Positions 35,110 through 43,860 of a stretch of DNA of 64,000 nucleotides are shown here, one piece after another. The stretch's first letter is position 1; the number at the start of each line of letters is the position of its first letter. The DNA lies in NCBI GenBank assembly GCA_030524055.1, contig JAUNHH010000003.1, positions 232,026 to 296,025 on the forward strand, read 5' to 3'. Below the pieces are notes generated by a model that saw nothing but the letters and a program-made list of their open reading frames with translations, was not told where the DNA came from and searched no databases. The DNA comes from Actinomycetaceae bacterium. Lineage in GTDB: Bacteria; Actinomycetota; Actinomycetes; Actinomycetales; Actinomycetaceae. The position numbers were made by a program, and so were the translations under genes.

Positions 35110-35523
35110 ATGGGTCTGTCGGATCATGAGAAGCAGATTCTTGCCCAGATGGAGGCTGAGCTGCGCCGTGAGTCACCCGAACTCGCTCACGAAATGTCGA
35201 AAGTCGCGGGACAAAAGGAAGACCTCCCAGCGCCACGTGGCCGTTTATCTCCTCGATTTATTGCTTTAGGGGTACTTGTTGCCATTGCAGGGATGGGTGT
35301 TCTTCTGGGGGCGGTCTCCCTTGGGCATGGACTTCCTGCGATTCTCCTTGGAGTTGTTGGTTTTGCCTTAATGGTGTGCGGCATTTTGCTGGCTACCCGC
35401 AGTCAGCCTGGCCCACCCGCACCACGGAAAGGGTCGGCAGCTGGCCGCCCCGGTGCTGGCAATGGCTGGGCTCAATTCATTGCAGACCAAGAACGTCGAT
35501 GGGATGAACGCTCAGGGAACTGA
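35110..35523 (+). CDS. DUF3040 small membrane protein
   Basis: A 137-residue protein beginning MGLSDHEKQILAQMEAEL, the conserved start of the actinobacterial DUF3040 family. Two membrane helices (about residues 51-70 and 75-95) are followed by a Pro/Gly-rich basic tail. The function is unknown; members are found next to dinB and the dcw cluster in many actinobacteria. The start has GAGGAGGTGG upstream. A strong terminator follows at 35539-35572. Confidence 0.88.
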   Translation: MGLSDHEKQILAQMEAELRRESPELAHEMSKVAGQKEDLPAPRGRLSPRFIALGVLVAIAGMGVLLGAVSLGHGLPAILLGVVGFALMVCGILLATRSQPGPPAPRKGSAAGRPGAGNGWAQFIADQERRWDERSGN

Positions 35524-35538
35524 GTTGCGCAAGGTTCT

Positions 35539-35572
35539 ATGGGGCTGACGAAAGTCAGCCCCATTTTCTTTT
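35539..35572 (+). terminator. rho-independent terminator after the DUF3040 gene
   Basis: ATGGGGCTGAC pairs perfectly with GTCAGCCCCAT across a GAAA loop, followed by a TTTTCTTTTCT tract. It closes the dinB-DUF3040 unit 15 bases after the stop. Confidence 0.93.
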
Positions 35573-35869
35573 CTCTTGACGAGGGCGGGGCACAGGCAAA
35601 CGAGGGCTACCGGCCAAAATATCTGTCTGTTGTTGGCGTGCCGCCTTCTTGTCGCAGGGCTACTGTCACCGAAACACAAACCGCCACCAGGATGCGTTTT
35701 CTGACAACAATCTGCGTCATGACAGTGCTTTGTCAGCCGGGCATGTGGGCCCGACTACCTGCGCCCCGCCCTCGTTCATAGATGGGCAACACGCCGAGAC
35801 ACGCCGAGGCCTATACCACCTTTATCCAATTCTCAGATTCTGATTTCCGTTTGATGGACGCCCCCTGTC

Positions 35870-35906
35870 CCACTTTCGACCACCTCATCCCCCCACTTTC
35901 TACCAC
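35870..35906 (-). promoter_or_regulatory. second possible MraZ box cluster, inverted
   Basis: On the minus strand, GTGG occurs four times: two pairs spaced exactly 10 bases, with 13 bases between pairs. Each pair lies in GTGGTMGAAAGTGG, like the AAAGTGG boxes bound by MraZ in other bacteria. It lies about 300 bases before mraZ. Confidence 0.45.
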
Positions 35907-36114
35907 CGCCGTCCCCAGCGTCTTTCGACCTGGCGTTCACATGCGCGAATGGGGCAGAAAAATTGTCACTCCCACCTCGTTTGCCTCACAAGCATCCAAA
36001 AATGATCAGGGCGAATGGCTTTTTCCTCCACCCTCAACCACCGCAGAATTTCGCTGGTATCTCATAAGTTGTGCATAGGTGATTCACTCACAATGACCCG
36101 TTGAAGGGCTCCGG

Positions 36115-36148
36115 GTGGAGGGAAGTGGGTTAAAGTGGAGGCACGTGG
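36115..36148 (+). promoter_or_regulatory. MraZ operator, four GTGG boxes spaced 10 bases
   Basis: GTGG starts at 36115, 36125, 36135 and 36145, so the boxes lie on one helical face. This is the pattern bound by the ring-shaped MraZ oligomer. It ends 22 bases before the mraZ start and should give autoregulation of the dcw cluster. Confidence 0.85.
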
Positions 36149-36170
36149 TTAACCGGGGGAGGAGGTGACC

Positions 36171-36602
36171 GTGTTCCTCGGAACGTATGAGCCAAAGCTC
36201 GACGAAAAGGGGCGCGTGATCTTGCCTGCCCGGTTTCGCAGCGAAATGGAAGGAGGCATCGTTTTGACTCGAGGTCAAGAACGATGCATCTACGCCTTTC
36301 CTGCCAGCGAGTTCGAGCAAATGACGATGGAACTACGACGGGCGCCTTTGTCCTCAAAACAAGCGCGCGACTGGATCCGCGTCATGCTCTCGGGCGCATA
36401 TAAGGAGGTTCCAGATAAGCAGGGCCGCATTAGCGTCTCTGCAGATCTGCGGGCTTATGCAGGTTTAGGTAAGGACCTCGTCGTTATTGGCGCAGGTAAC
36501 CGAGCTGAAATCTGGGATGCCGAAGCCTGGCGCGAATACATCGCCGTCCAGGAAGAGGTGTTCTCCAATACCGAGGAAGAAATCATCCCCGGAATGTTCT
36601 GA
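36171..36602 (+). CDS. mraZ: cell-division transcriptional regulator MraZ
   Basis: A 143-residue DNA-binding protein with two SpoVT/AbrB-like halves (about 5-50 and 77-120), each with the DXKGR-type motif ([14 protein letters not shown] and [14 protein letters not shown]). It forms a ring and represses or tunes its own dcw operon. The start is GTG giving [15 protein letters not shown], the family-typical beginning, with GGAGG five bases upstream; a GTG two codons earlier is possible. It heads the division and wall cluster, 112 bases before rsmH. Confidence 0.95.
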   Translation: MFLGTYEPKLDEKGRVILPARFRSEMEGGIVLTRGQERCIYAFPASEFEQMTMELRRAPLSSKQARDWIRVMLSGAYKEVPDKQGRISVSADLRAYAGLGKDLVVIGAGNRAEIWDAEAWREYIAVQEEVFSNTEEEIIPGMF

Positions 36603-36714
36603 CACGGTTCCAGGTTTCCGTCCGTCCTCTGACGTACTTCCCCGACGCCAGAGCCGGTCGGTGACCTGGATCTGTGTCTTAACACGGTAGGCATAGACGA
36701 GGAAGGAGGCGGAT

Positions 36715-37716
36715 ATGGCTCATGATGCCGGGCAGGCGGATATGCCCGTGCCGACATCACGGCGTCATATCCCCGTCCTCGTCAATGAATGTCTAGAGAT
36801 GCTGGCCCCCGCAGTGGGCGGTTCTGGCGCGATTTTGATTGACGCCACCTTGGGTATGGGAGGACATAGTGAGGCGGCCCTGAGCCGTTTCCCTGACCTT
36901 CATGTTGTCGGTATTGATCGCGATCCTCAGGCAATAGCGTTAGCAAGTGAGCGCCTGAGCCCTTTTGGGGAGCGCTTTCGTGCCGTCCACACCACCTATG
37001 ACCATATTGACCAGGTAGCTGAAGAGGCATCCGCCAGCGGACTCGTCGATGGCATCCTGATGGACCTTGGCGTGTCGTCATTGCAATTAGACGAGGCCGA
37101 CCGCGGCTTCGCCTACTCCAAAGATGCCCCCCTCGATATGCGAATGGACCCCACAACAGGCCCAAGCGCAGCGGATTTACTTCGCGATCTCGATGCCAGC
37201 GAAATAGCACGCATCCTGCGTGTGTATGGCGAAGAACGTTTCGCCTCCCGTATTGCTGAGCGCATTATTCGCACTCGTGAAGTGACGCCGGTGACTCGCA
37301 GTGGGCAATTGGTCGATATTGTCCGCGAGGCCCTACCAATGGCAGCAAAACGCACGGGAGGAAATCCGGCAAAAAGGACTTTCCAGGCCCTGCGTATTGC
37401 GGTCAATAGCGAATTGGATATCTTGCAGCGCGCTATTCCGGCAGCTTTGCGTAGCCTTCGCGTTGGTGGACGCATCGTTGTCGAGTCCTATCACTCTTTA
37501 GAAGACCGGATTGTCAAGGACTACTTCCGTGAGGGAGCCAGTGACCATGCACCCCCAGGGTTGCCTGTGATTCCACAAGAAATGCAGGCCAGCCTCGCTT
37601 TGCTCACCCGAAAAGCGGGCAAAGCTGACGAGGCTGAAGTCGCTGCTAACCCCCGATCTGCCTCAGTACGCCTTCGCGGCGTAGAAATTCTTCACCCCTG
37701 GAAGGAACGAGTATGA
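36715..37716 (+). CDS. rsmH: 16S rRNA (cytosine1402-N4)-methyltransferase RsmH
   Basis: Methylates N4 of C1402 in the P-site region of 16S rRNA using SAM. The SAM motif is IDATLGMGGHSEAAL and the family signatures DLGVSSLQLDEADRGFAY and VESYHSLEDRIVKDYF are present. The protein has 333 residues, as usual. The start has GGAAGGAGG upstream. Its stop overlaps the ftsL start by four bases. Confidence 0.95.
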   Translation: MAHDAGQADMPVPTSRRHIPVLVNECLEMLAPAVGGSGAILIDATLGMGGHSEAALSRFPDLHVVGIDRDPQAIALASERLSPFGERFRAVHTTYDHIDQVAEEASASGLVDGILMDLGVSSLQLDEADRGFAYSKDAPLDMRMDPTTGPSAADLLRDLDASEIARILRVYGEERFASRIAERIIRTREVTPVTRSGQLVDIVREALPMAAKRTGGNPAKRTFQALRIAVNSELDILQRAIPAALRSLRVGGRIVVESYHSLEDRIVKDYFREGASDHAPPGLPVIPQEMQASLALLTRKAGKADEAEVAANPRSASVRLRGVEILHPWKERV

Positions 37717-38108
37717 GCACCGCAGCCGCACGAACTCGCCCCGCCTCCCGCCCAGAAAGGCTTCGGGAGAGCGCCGCTCCCCACCTTCAGGTTGTGGACG
37801 GTGTGCGCTCTCAGCGCTCCATTGTGCCCATGGCATTGCTCACTCTCGTTGTGTTGGCCATTGCCATTGTTGTGCCCATGATTGTCAATACACGCATGGC
37901 TGAAACCTCCTTTGCAATCCGGGAACAGCAGCTGGTTCTCAATGAACTTGAAGCGCAAACCTGGGGGATGCAAACCGAATTAGAACAGCGTGCGTCGCCC
38001 ACCACGCTGCAAGAGGCCGCCCGTAAGGCGGGGATGGTTCCGGCGGGGCGTACCGGCTTTATCCGACTGTCCACTGGTACCGTCGAAGGTGGCGAAGCCG
38101 CACGGTGA
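37713..38108 (+). CDS. ftsL: septum protein FtsL-like
   Basis: A 131-residue bitopic membrane protein: a basic N-terminal part of about 37 residues, one membrane helix (about 38-60) and an extracellular coiled-coil (about 65-100). It sits between rsmH and ftsI, where FtsL is always found. It would form the FtsQLB complex with FtsQ and FtsB and activate FtsW/FtsI. Sequence conservation in the family is low, so the call rests on topology and context. The start overlaps the rsmH stop (ATGA). Confidence 0.87.
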   Translation: MSTAAARTRPASRPERLRESAAPHLQVVDGVRSQRSIVPMALLTLVVLAIAIVVPMIVNTRMAETSFAIREQQLVLNELEAQTWGMQTELEQRASPTTLQEAARKAGMVPAGRTGFIRLSTGTVEGGEAAR

Positions 38109-38124
38109 CGGGAAGGAGAGTGGC

Positions 38125-39873
38125 ATGACAGTGTCCGCTCAGCGCTCCCGGTGGATTGCCTTTTTCATTATGCTGGTGCTCTTTGTGTGCGCTGTGCGCC
38201 TGGTGAGCATCCAGATTTTTGAAGGTCCCACCCTTGCAGCTGAGGGGCAGGCGGTGCGTACCCAAACCACCTCGATTACCCCTCGCCGCGGCGCAATTAC
38301 TGATGCAAAAGGCGTGGTCCTTGCTGACTCGGTTCAGGCGTACCATATTGCGGTTAATCAGGTGAATATCCGCAATTGGGTGCACTATGAAGAAAAGGAT
38401 GGAGTCACTACTGACAAAGTCCTTGGGCGAGGACCAGCCCATGCCGCCCAACTTCTTGCTCCACTTTTAGATATGGATCCGGCGGAACTTGGCGGAAAAA
38501 TGCTGGGTGATGCCACATATATCTATGTGAAGAAAAATGTGGATCCAGTGACCTTCCGAGAAATACGGAAACTCGATATTCACGGAATTGAGTGGGAAGC
38601 CGTTTATGAACGGATTTATCCCAATGACAATACTGCCGCCCCCATTATTGGCACTATTAATGCCGAAGGGCAGGGCCAGGGCCTCGAATACGCCTTTAAC
38701 GACATTCTCAAAGGCACCGAAGGAAAGGAAGCCTTTGAGATTGCCCCAAATGGTGCTGTTATGCCCGGCGGGAAAAAGACCACGGTAGAGCCCGTCGATG
38801 GGGCCACTGTGCGCACTACTGTCCACGCCGACCTTCAGCATCTCATCCAGCAAAAACTTGATGCCCGCGTGGCTGAGCATCAGGCGGATTGGGGGGCTGT
38901 GGTCATTACAGAAGTGGGGACAGGTCGGGTTTTAGCCTTGGCTGACTCCAACTCGAAGGCTCCTGATACCGCCACGATCCAACCTGTTGCCGGGGTGCAA
39001 TACGCTTTTGAGCCAGGGTCGGTCGGCAAAATTGTCACTGTTGCTGCGGCTATCGAAGCCGGAAAAGTGACGCCAACAACGTCTTTTGTTGTGGCAGATC
39101 GAATGACCCGGGATGACTCTGATGGCCCAATTACGGACTTTCATCCCCATGAAACTATGGAAATGACCACAACGGGAATTTTGGCGGAATCGTCCAACGT
39201 GGGAACTGTACTGGTGGGGGAGACCATTACTGACCAGCAGCGCGCAGATCTCATGCAATCCTTCGGTTTTGGGCAGCCAACGGGGATTGAACTTCCCGGC
39301 GAGTCAGCCGGTTCTTTGCGTCCTCCTGAACAGTGGGTTTCCCGCGATAGATACACAACAATGTTCGGACAGGCGTATTCTGTGAATGCCCTTCAAGCAG
39401 CCAATTTAATGGCCACACTTGGAAATGGGGGAGTGCGTGTGGATCCGCGGATCATTGATTCGTGGACCATGCCCGATGGCACTGTTCACACTCCACAGGC
39501 CCCCACTCCCGTCCAAGTTGTCTCCTCGAAGACGGCTAAAGAGGTCGTCTCAATGATGGAGTCCGTGGTCAGCACTGATATTGGTACAGGTGAAGCGGCA
39601 GCAGTTGATGGTTACCGAGTTGCTGTGAAGACCGGCACGGCAGATATTTTTGTGGACGGTCAACCTGCTGTGGTTGCGACAACTGCGGGTCTCGTGCCCG
39701 CCGATGCCCCGCGTCTTGCTATAGCCGTGGTGCTCTACAATCCGAAGGTCAAAGTGGTTTCCTCAGAGTCTGCAGCGCCTCTCTTTGGAGAGGTCACCCG
39801 AGAGGCAGTACGTAATCTCGGTGTGCCAGCGTCAGCAAAGGAAGCCACACCCTACCCACTGACACCACAATGA
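38125..39873 (+). CDS. ftsI: penicillin-binding protein FtsI (PBP3)
   Basis: The septal peptidoglycan transpeptidase. The 582-residue protein has a membrane helix near residues 11-27, a dimerisation domain (about 45-210) and a transpeptidase domain with the active-site motifs S299-x-x-K302 (FEPGSVGK), S356-S-N358 and K502-T-G. No PASTA domain is present. The start at MTVSAQRSRW has GGAAGGAG upstream. It lies 16 bases after ftsL. The downstream murE expected in most dcw clusters is missing; murF follows directly. Confidence 0.95.
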   Translation: MTVSAQRSRWIAFFIMLVLFVCAVRLVSIQIFEGPTLAAEGQAVRTQTTSITPRRGAITDAKGVVLADSVQAYHIAVNQVNIRNWVHYEEKDGVTTDKVLGRGPAHAAQLLAPLLDMDPAELGGKMLGDATYIYVKKNVDPVTFREIRKLDIHGIEWEAVYERIYPNDNTAAPIIGTINAEGQGQGLEYAFNDILKGTEGKEAFEIAPNGAVMPGGKKTTVEPVDGATVRTTVHADLQHLIQQKLDARVAEHQADWGAVVITEVGTGRVLALADSNSKAPDTATIQPVAGVQYAFEPGSVGKIVTVAAAIEAGKVTPTTSFVVADRMTRDDSDGPITDFHPHETMEMTTTGILAESSNVGTVLVGETITDQQRADLMQSFGFGQPTGIELPGESAGSLRPPEQWVSRDRYTTMFGQAYSVNALQAANLMATLGNGGVRVDPRIIDSWTMPDGTVHTPQAPTPVQVVSSKTAKEVVSMMESVVSTDIGTGEAAAVDGYRVAVKTGTADIFVDGQPAVVATTAGLVPADAPRLAIAVVLYNPKVKVVSSESAAPLFGEVTREAVRNLGVPASAKEATPYPLTPQ

Positions 39874-39902
39874 CGGCCCCGAATGGGCGCGGAGGGAGAA
39901 GG

Positions 39903-41342
39903 ATGGAGCGGTCAACGCAATGGATTGCGGAGGCAATTGGTGCCGCAATTCATGGGAGTGACGTGTCAGTCACCGGCCCCGTTGTTACCGATTCCCGTGA
40001 GGTAACTCCAGGAGCCCTTTATGTGGCACGTCGGGGGGAAAGTGCTGATGGGCATAGTTTCCTCTCCGCGGCTTACGAGGCCGGGGCACGAGTGGCCATA
40101 GTGGAAGAACACCACCCAGAGGTGCCTCTGACCCAGTTGGTGGTCCCTGAATCCACTGAGGCTTTAGGGGAGTTAGCCCGGGCGCATCTGGCTGATTTAC
40201 GTAGGCGGGCAAACGCTGAGGCGCCATTGCTGGTGATTGGGCTGACAGGCTCTGCTGGAAAGACCACGACAAAAGACCTGCTGCGGCAGGTACTCTCAAC
40301 GGTTGGCCCAACTGTTGCCCCGAAGCTGTCCTTTAATAACGAAGTTGGCCTGCCGCTGACTGTTCTGAAAGCTGATGAGACCACCCGTTATCTCGTATTA
40401 GAAATGGGTGCATCTGGGCCAGGGCATATTGATTACCTCACTCGGATTGCCCCCGTTGATATTGCCATTGAACTGATGGTGGGCCATGCCCATATGGGTG
40501 GATTTGGCTCAATTGAAGGGGTGGCTGCCGCTAAAGCGGAACTTTTAGCCGGTTTGGTTGACGGTGGCATTGCCATTTTGAATCGTGACGATGATCTTGT
40601 GGCAGCGATGGCGCAGCCTTTGGCTAATGATGGGCGGGGTATTGAGGTCCACTATTTCAGCCCAAGTGGAAATACTGCGGCTGATCTGTGGGCTGATAAT
40701 GCCGAGTTGGATGCCATTGGTCGGCCCTCTTTCACAATGGTGGCCGATGGTGGAACGCGTCAGGCAGCGGTGACCTCGCACTTAGTTGGCGCCCATCATG
40801 TGGCGAATCTTTTGGCGGCCGGGGCAGCAGCCTATGCGGCGGGATTGTCCCTTGACGCTGTGGCACAGGCATTATCAGAGGCGAGGGCGGAGTCCCCCCA
40901 CCGGATGGATGTGCGCGATATTGTCCTGGATTCCAAGCGCGTCACCGTTATTGACGACTCCTACAATGCGAATCTGGATTCTATGGGAGCGGCCTTTAGG
41001 GCACTGGCTGATATTGCTGGGGATCGCCCGCGGGTTGCTGTCCTCGGCGAAATGTTGGAGTTGGGGGAATCTACTGAGTCCACCCACCGTGAGGTCGGTC
41101 AGATGGCAGCTGGCGCTGGTGTGGCACTAATGCTGACTGTCGGTGAAAGTGACTCGCTAAACCACTACCGTAGTGGCGCTGGCACCTTAGTACGATCGGT
41201 GCAGGCTCAAGGAGTGGAGGAAGCAGTGGAATGTCTTCGTCGTGACTTGCCTCATGAGGCCGTTGTGCTGATTAAGGGGTCACTGGGTTCTGGTGTCCAT
41301 AAAGTAGCGGATGCCCTAATTGAAGTGGGACAACCTCGATGA
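39903..41342 (+). CDS. murF: UDP-MurNAc-tripeptide--D-alanyl-D-alanine ligase MurF
   Basis: Adds D-Ala-D-Ala to the UDP-MurNAc tripeptide, the last cytoplasmic peptide step. The P-loop TGSAGKTTT is at residues 115-123; NNEVGLPLTVL and EMGASGPGHIDYL distinguish MurF from MurE. The start at MERSTQWIAEAIG has GGAGGGAGAAGG upstream; an ATG 33 bases earlier overlaps the ftsI stop. The protein has 479 residues. Its stop overlaps the mraY start by four bases. The cluster has no murE, so that step is encoded elsewhere. Confidence 0.94.
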   Translation: MERSTQWIAEAIGAAIHGSDVSVTGPVVTDSREVTPGALYVARRGESADGHSFLSAAYEAGARVAIVEEHHPEVPLTQLVVPESTEALGELARAHLADLRRRANAEAPLLVIGLTGSAGKTTTKDLLRQVLSTVGPTVAPKLSFNNEVGLPLTVLKADETTRYLVLEMGASGPGHIDYLTRIAPVDIAIELMVGHAHMGGFGSIEGVAAAKAELLAGLVDGGIAILNRDDDLVAAMAQPLANDGRGIEVHYFSPSGNTAADLWADNAELDAIGRPSFTMVADGGTRQAAVTSHLVGAHHVANLLAAGAAAYAAGLSLDAVAQALSEARAESPHRMDVRDIVLDSKRVTVIDDSYNANLDSMGAAFRALADIAGDRPRVAVLGEMLELGESTESTHREVGQMAAGAGVALMLTVGESDSLNHYRSGAGTLVRSVQAQGVEEAVECLRRDLPHEAVVLIKGSLGSGVHKVADALIEVGQPR

Positions 41343-42424
41343 TCGGCCTAATTATTGCATTTGCGATCGGCATTATCCTGTCGCTTTTTGGTACCCCATT
41401 CTTTATTCGCTTCCTCATTAAGAATCAATTCGGCCAATTTATTCGTCAAGACGGCCCCACTCAGCACCTGACAAAACGTGGAACCCCAACAATGGGTGGC
41501 GTTGTCTTTATTATTGCCACCGTTATTGCCTGGCTGGCAGGGACTGTCTTTAATCAGGGCCCAACATGGTCAGGCATTCTTCTTGTCATTCTCTTTGTTG
41601 GACTGGGATTTATTGGTCTCCTCGACGATGGCATTAAGATCCACAAGCAGCGTTCCCTCGGTTTACATGCTGGAGCCAAGATTATTGGCCAGCTGGCCGT
41701 GGGTTCGATTTTTGCTATTGGCGCCTTAAATCTGCCCGATAGGCACGGGAATACTCCTGCCGTTCCGGAAATTGCTATTACCCGCGACCTCACCTTTAGT
41801 TTCGCGATTGGTGGCATAGCCCTGATCGGAGTCATTCTTTTCCTTTTGTGGGCGAATTTCCTTGTGGCGGCCTGGTCAAATGCAGTGAATTTAACCGATG
41901 GCCTTGACGGCCTCGCTACAGGCGTGTCGATCTTCGTCTTTGTGGCCTTTACCTTTGTCAGTTACTTCCAAAACTCTCAGGCCTGCGGGGCGCCTTTAGT
42001 GTCAGAGCATATGTGCTATTCCACCCGAGATCCGCTGGATTTAGCGGTATTTTGCGCAGCCCTAGTAGGTGCATTAGCTGGATTCCTCTGGTGGAATGCC
42101 TCGCCTGCACAAATCTTTATGGGCGATACCGGTTCTCTTGCTCTTGGCGGTGCCCTCGCAGGTTTATCTATTTTGACCCGCACCGAATTTGTGACAGTGA
42201 TCCTCGCTGGTCTATTTTTAGCGACCACATTGTCCGTGGTGATTCAGGTCGGCTTCTTTAAGCTCACCCGTAAACGTGTTTTTCTCATGGCTCCTCTGCA
42301 TCACCACTTTGAGCAGAAAGGCTGGAAGGAAATCACTATTGTGATCCGATTCTGGCTGATTGCTGCCCTGTGCGCCGTCACAGGGGCCGCCCTGTTCTAC
42401 GCCGAGTGGGTGTCCCGACAGTGA
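41339..42424 (+). CDS. mraY: phospho-N-acetylmuramoyl-pentapeptide transferase MraY
   Basis: An integral membrane enzyme that transfers phospho-MurNAc-pentapeptide to undecaprenyl phosphate, giving lipid I. Ten membrane helices are expected; the signatures GTPTMGGVVF, GLLDDGIKI, AVNLTDGLDGLATG and FMGDTGSLALGG are all present, as is the HHHFE motif near the C-terminus (APLHHHFEQKGW). The protein has 361 residues. Starts and stops overlap those of murF and murD, indicating translational coupling. Confidence 0.97.
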   Translation: MIGLIIAFAIGIILSLFGTPFFIRFLIKNQFGQFIRQDGPTQHLTKRGTPTMGGVVFIIATVIAWLAGTVFNQGPTWSGILLVILFVGLGFIGLLDDGIKIHKQRSLGLHAGAKIIGQLAVGSIFAIGALNLPDRHGNTPAVPEIAITRDLTFSFAIGGIALIGVILFLLWANFLVAAWSNAVNLTDGLDGLATGVSIFVFVAFTFVSYFQNSQACGAPLVSEHMCYSTRDPLDLAVFCAALVGALAGFLWWNASPAQIFMGDTGSLALGGALAGLSILTRTEFVTVILAGLFLATTLSVVIQVGFFKLTRKRVFLMAPLHHHFEQKGWKEITIVIRFWLIAALCAVTGAALFYAEWVSRQ

Positions 42425-43860
42425 TTCCCGCATCTCCCGTTGCCATCCTCGGATGGGGCAGCTCAGGACGAGCCGCAGCCGCTGCACTTGAAGCCCGCGG
42501 CGTGGCCACTCAGGCATTTGATTCCAACGAGGTCGAAGGCGCAACCTGCCATAGCGACCCTGATGAATTAGCGCGCGCTATCGTTGAGAGCGCGCCGTCC
42601 GTCCTCGTTGTATCCCCTGGGGTACCACCGCATACGCCAGCGATTATTGCCTGCGAAAAAGCCGGAATCCCGGTGTGGGGCGAAGTCGAGTTGGCCTGGA
42701 ATCTTCAAGCGGAAAGCGAATACGCTACCCGTCCGTGGTTATGTGTGACCGGAACAAATGGAAAAACCACAACGGTGGGAATGCTGGGCTCTATTTTGCG
42801 GGCCAGCGGCAAACGCGTTGAAGAAGTCGGAAATATTGGCACGCCAATCTGCGCCGCTATCGATACTGACGCCGAAATTTTTGCCGTCGAACTTTCCTCC
42901 TTCCAATTGCACACCTCCACGTCAATGTCACCACTGGCAGCGGCCTGCCTGAATGTCGATGCTGACCATCTTGATTGGCATGGCAGCGCTGAGGCTTATG
43001 CGGCGGATAAAGCGCGAATCTACGAGCGCACCCAGGTTGCCTGTGTGTATCCGGCTGGCGATGAGCAGGTCACCGATATGGTCCGTGAAGCCGATGTCAT
43101 TGAGGGGGCTCGCGCTATTGGCGTCACCCTGGGGGTACCTGATATTTCTCAGGTTGGCCTGGTTGAAGGGGCCCTGGTCGATCGCGCCTACGTCGATAAC
43201 CGTCGTACCCACGCCATTCATCTGGCAGATATGGCCGACCTTGCACCCGCTTTCGGGGCCCACCCCACGCCCGCTGTCGTTATGGATGCGCTGACTGCTG
43301 CGGCTCTAGCGCGGGCTGCTGATATTGCCCCCGAAGCGATTGCTGACGGTTTACGTGCCTATCGTCCAGCGGGTCACCGCCGCGCCTTCGTTATGGAAGC
43401 GGCCGATGTGTCCTGGATTGACGACTCTAAAGCCACAAATGCGCATGCTGCTTTGGCTTCTTTACGTGGCTTACCACCGCGGTCAGTTGTCTGGATTGTT
43501 GGTGGTGACGCTAAAGGCCAGACTTTCGACGATTTGATTGCTGCCGTTGAACCCACCCTGCGAGGGGTCGTGTTGATCGGGGCAGATCGCAGTGTCTTAC
43601 GTGACGCTTTGGCTGCTGGTGCGCCGCAGGTGCCCGTGGTGGAAGTCGATGGGCATGAGGACTGGATGTTTTCCGTTGTCAACGAGGCCGTGGCACTGTC
43701 TCGGCCAGGAGATACTGTGATTCTGGCGCCCGCATGCGCATCCTGGGACCAATTTTCCTCTTATGCCCAGCGGGGAGATATTTTTGTTGAGGCCGTCCAG
43801 CGATTGGCCCACGGCTGGCAGAGCCACGAACCCGAACCGAGTGAGGGACCTCAGCCATGA
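42421..43860 (+). CDS. murD: UDP-N-acetylmuramoyl-L-alanine--D-glutamate ligase MurD
   Basis: Adds D-glutamate to UDP-MurNAc-L-Ala. The P-loop VTGTNGKTTT lies at residues 109-118, and LNVDADHLDWHGSAEAYAADKARI and DDSKATNAHAA are typical of MurD. The start is GTG giving MIPASPVAILGWG, overlapping the mraY stop (GTGA). The protein has 479 residues. The end overlaps ftsW by four bases. The gene lies in the middle of the dcw transcription unit. Confidence 0.95.
   Translation: MIPASPVAILGWGSSGRAAAAALEARGVATQAFDSNEVEGATCHSDPDELARAIVESAPSVLVVSPGVPPHTPAIIACEKAGIPVWGEVELAWNLQAESEYATRPWLCVTGTNGKTTTVGMLGSILRASGKRVEEVGNIGTPICAAIDTDAEIFAVELSSFQLHTSTSMSPLAAACLNVDADHLDWHGSAEAYAADKARIYERTQVACVYPAGDEQVTDMVREADVIEGARAIGVTLGVPDISQVGLVEGALVDRAYVDNRRTHAIHLADMADLAPAFGAHPTPAVVMDALTAAALARAADIAPEAIADGLRAYRPAGHRRAFVMEAADVSWIDDSKATNAHAALASLRGLPPRSVVWIVGGDAKGQTFDDLIAAVEPTLRGVVLIGADRSVLRDALAAGAPQVPVVEVDGHEDWMFSVVNEAVALSRPGDTVILAPACASWDQFSSYAQRGDIFVEAVQRLAHGWQSHEPEPSEGPQP

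Larger units (their letters stand above)
35524..36170. other. 647-base control region before the dcw cluster
   Basis: The region holds a terminator, a plus-strand dispersed motif (35579) and its inverse 184 bases on (35766-35775), a pair of inverted GTGG-box doublets (35870-35906) and the mraZ boxes (36115-36148). The short ORFs in it have no codon bias or ribosome-binding site that I would trust. Confidence 0.6.

Noticed and set aside
35782..36078. 98-codon ORF in the region before mraZ
   Set aside because: No ribosome-binding site, no recognisable family, and it overlaps the inverted GTGG box cluster; treated as non-coding.
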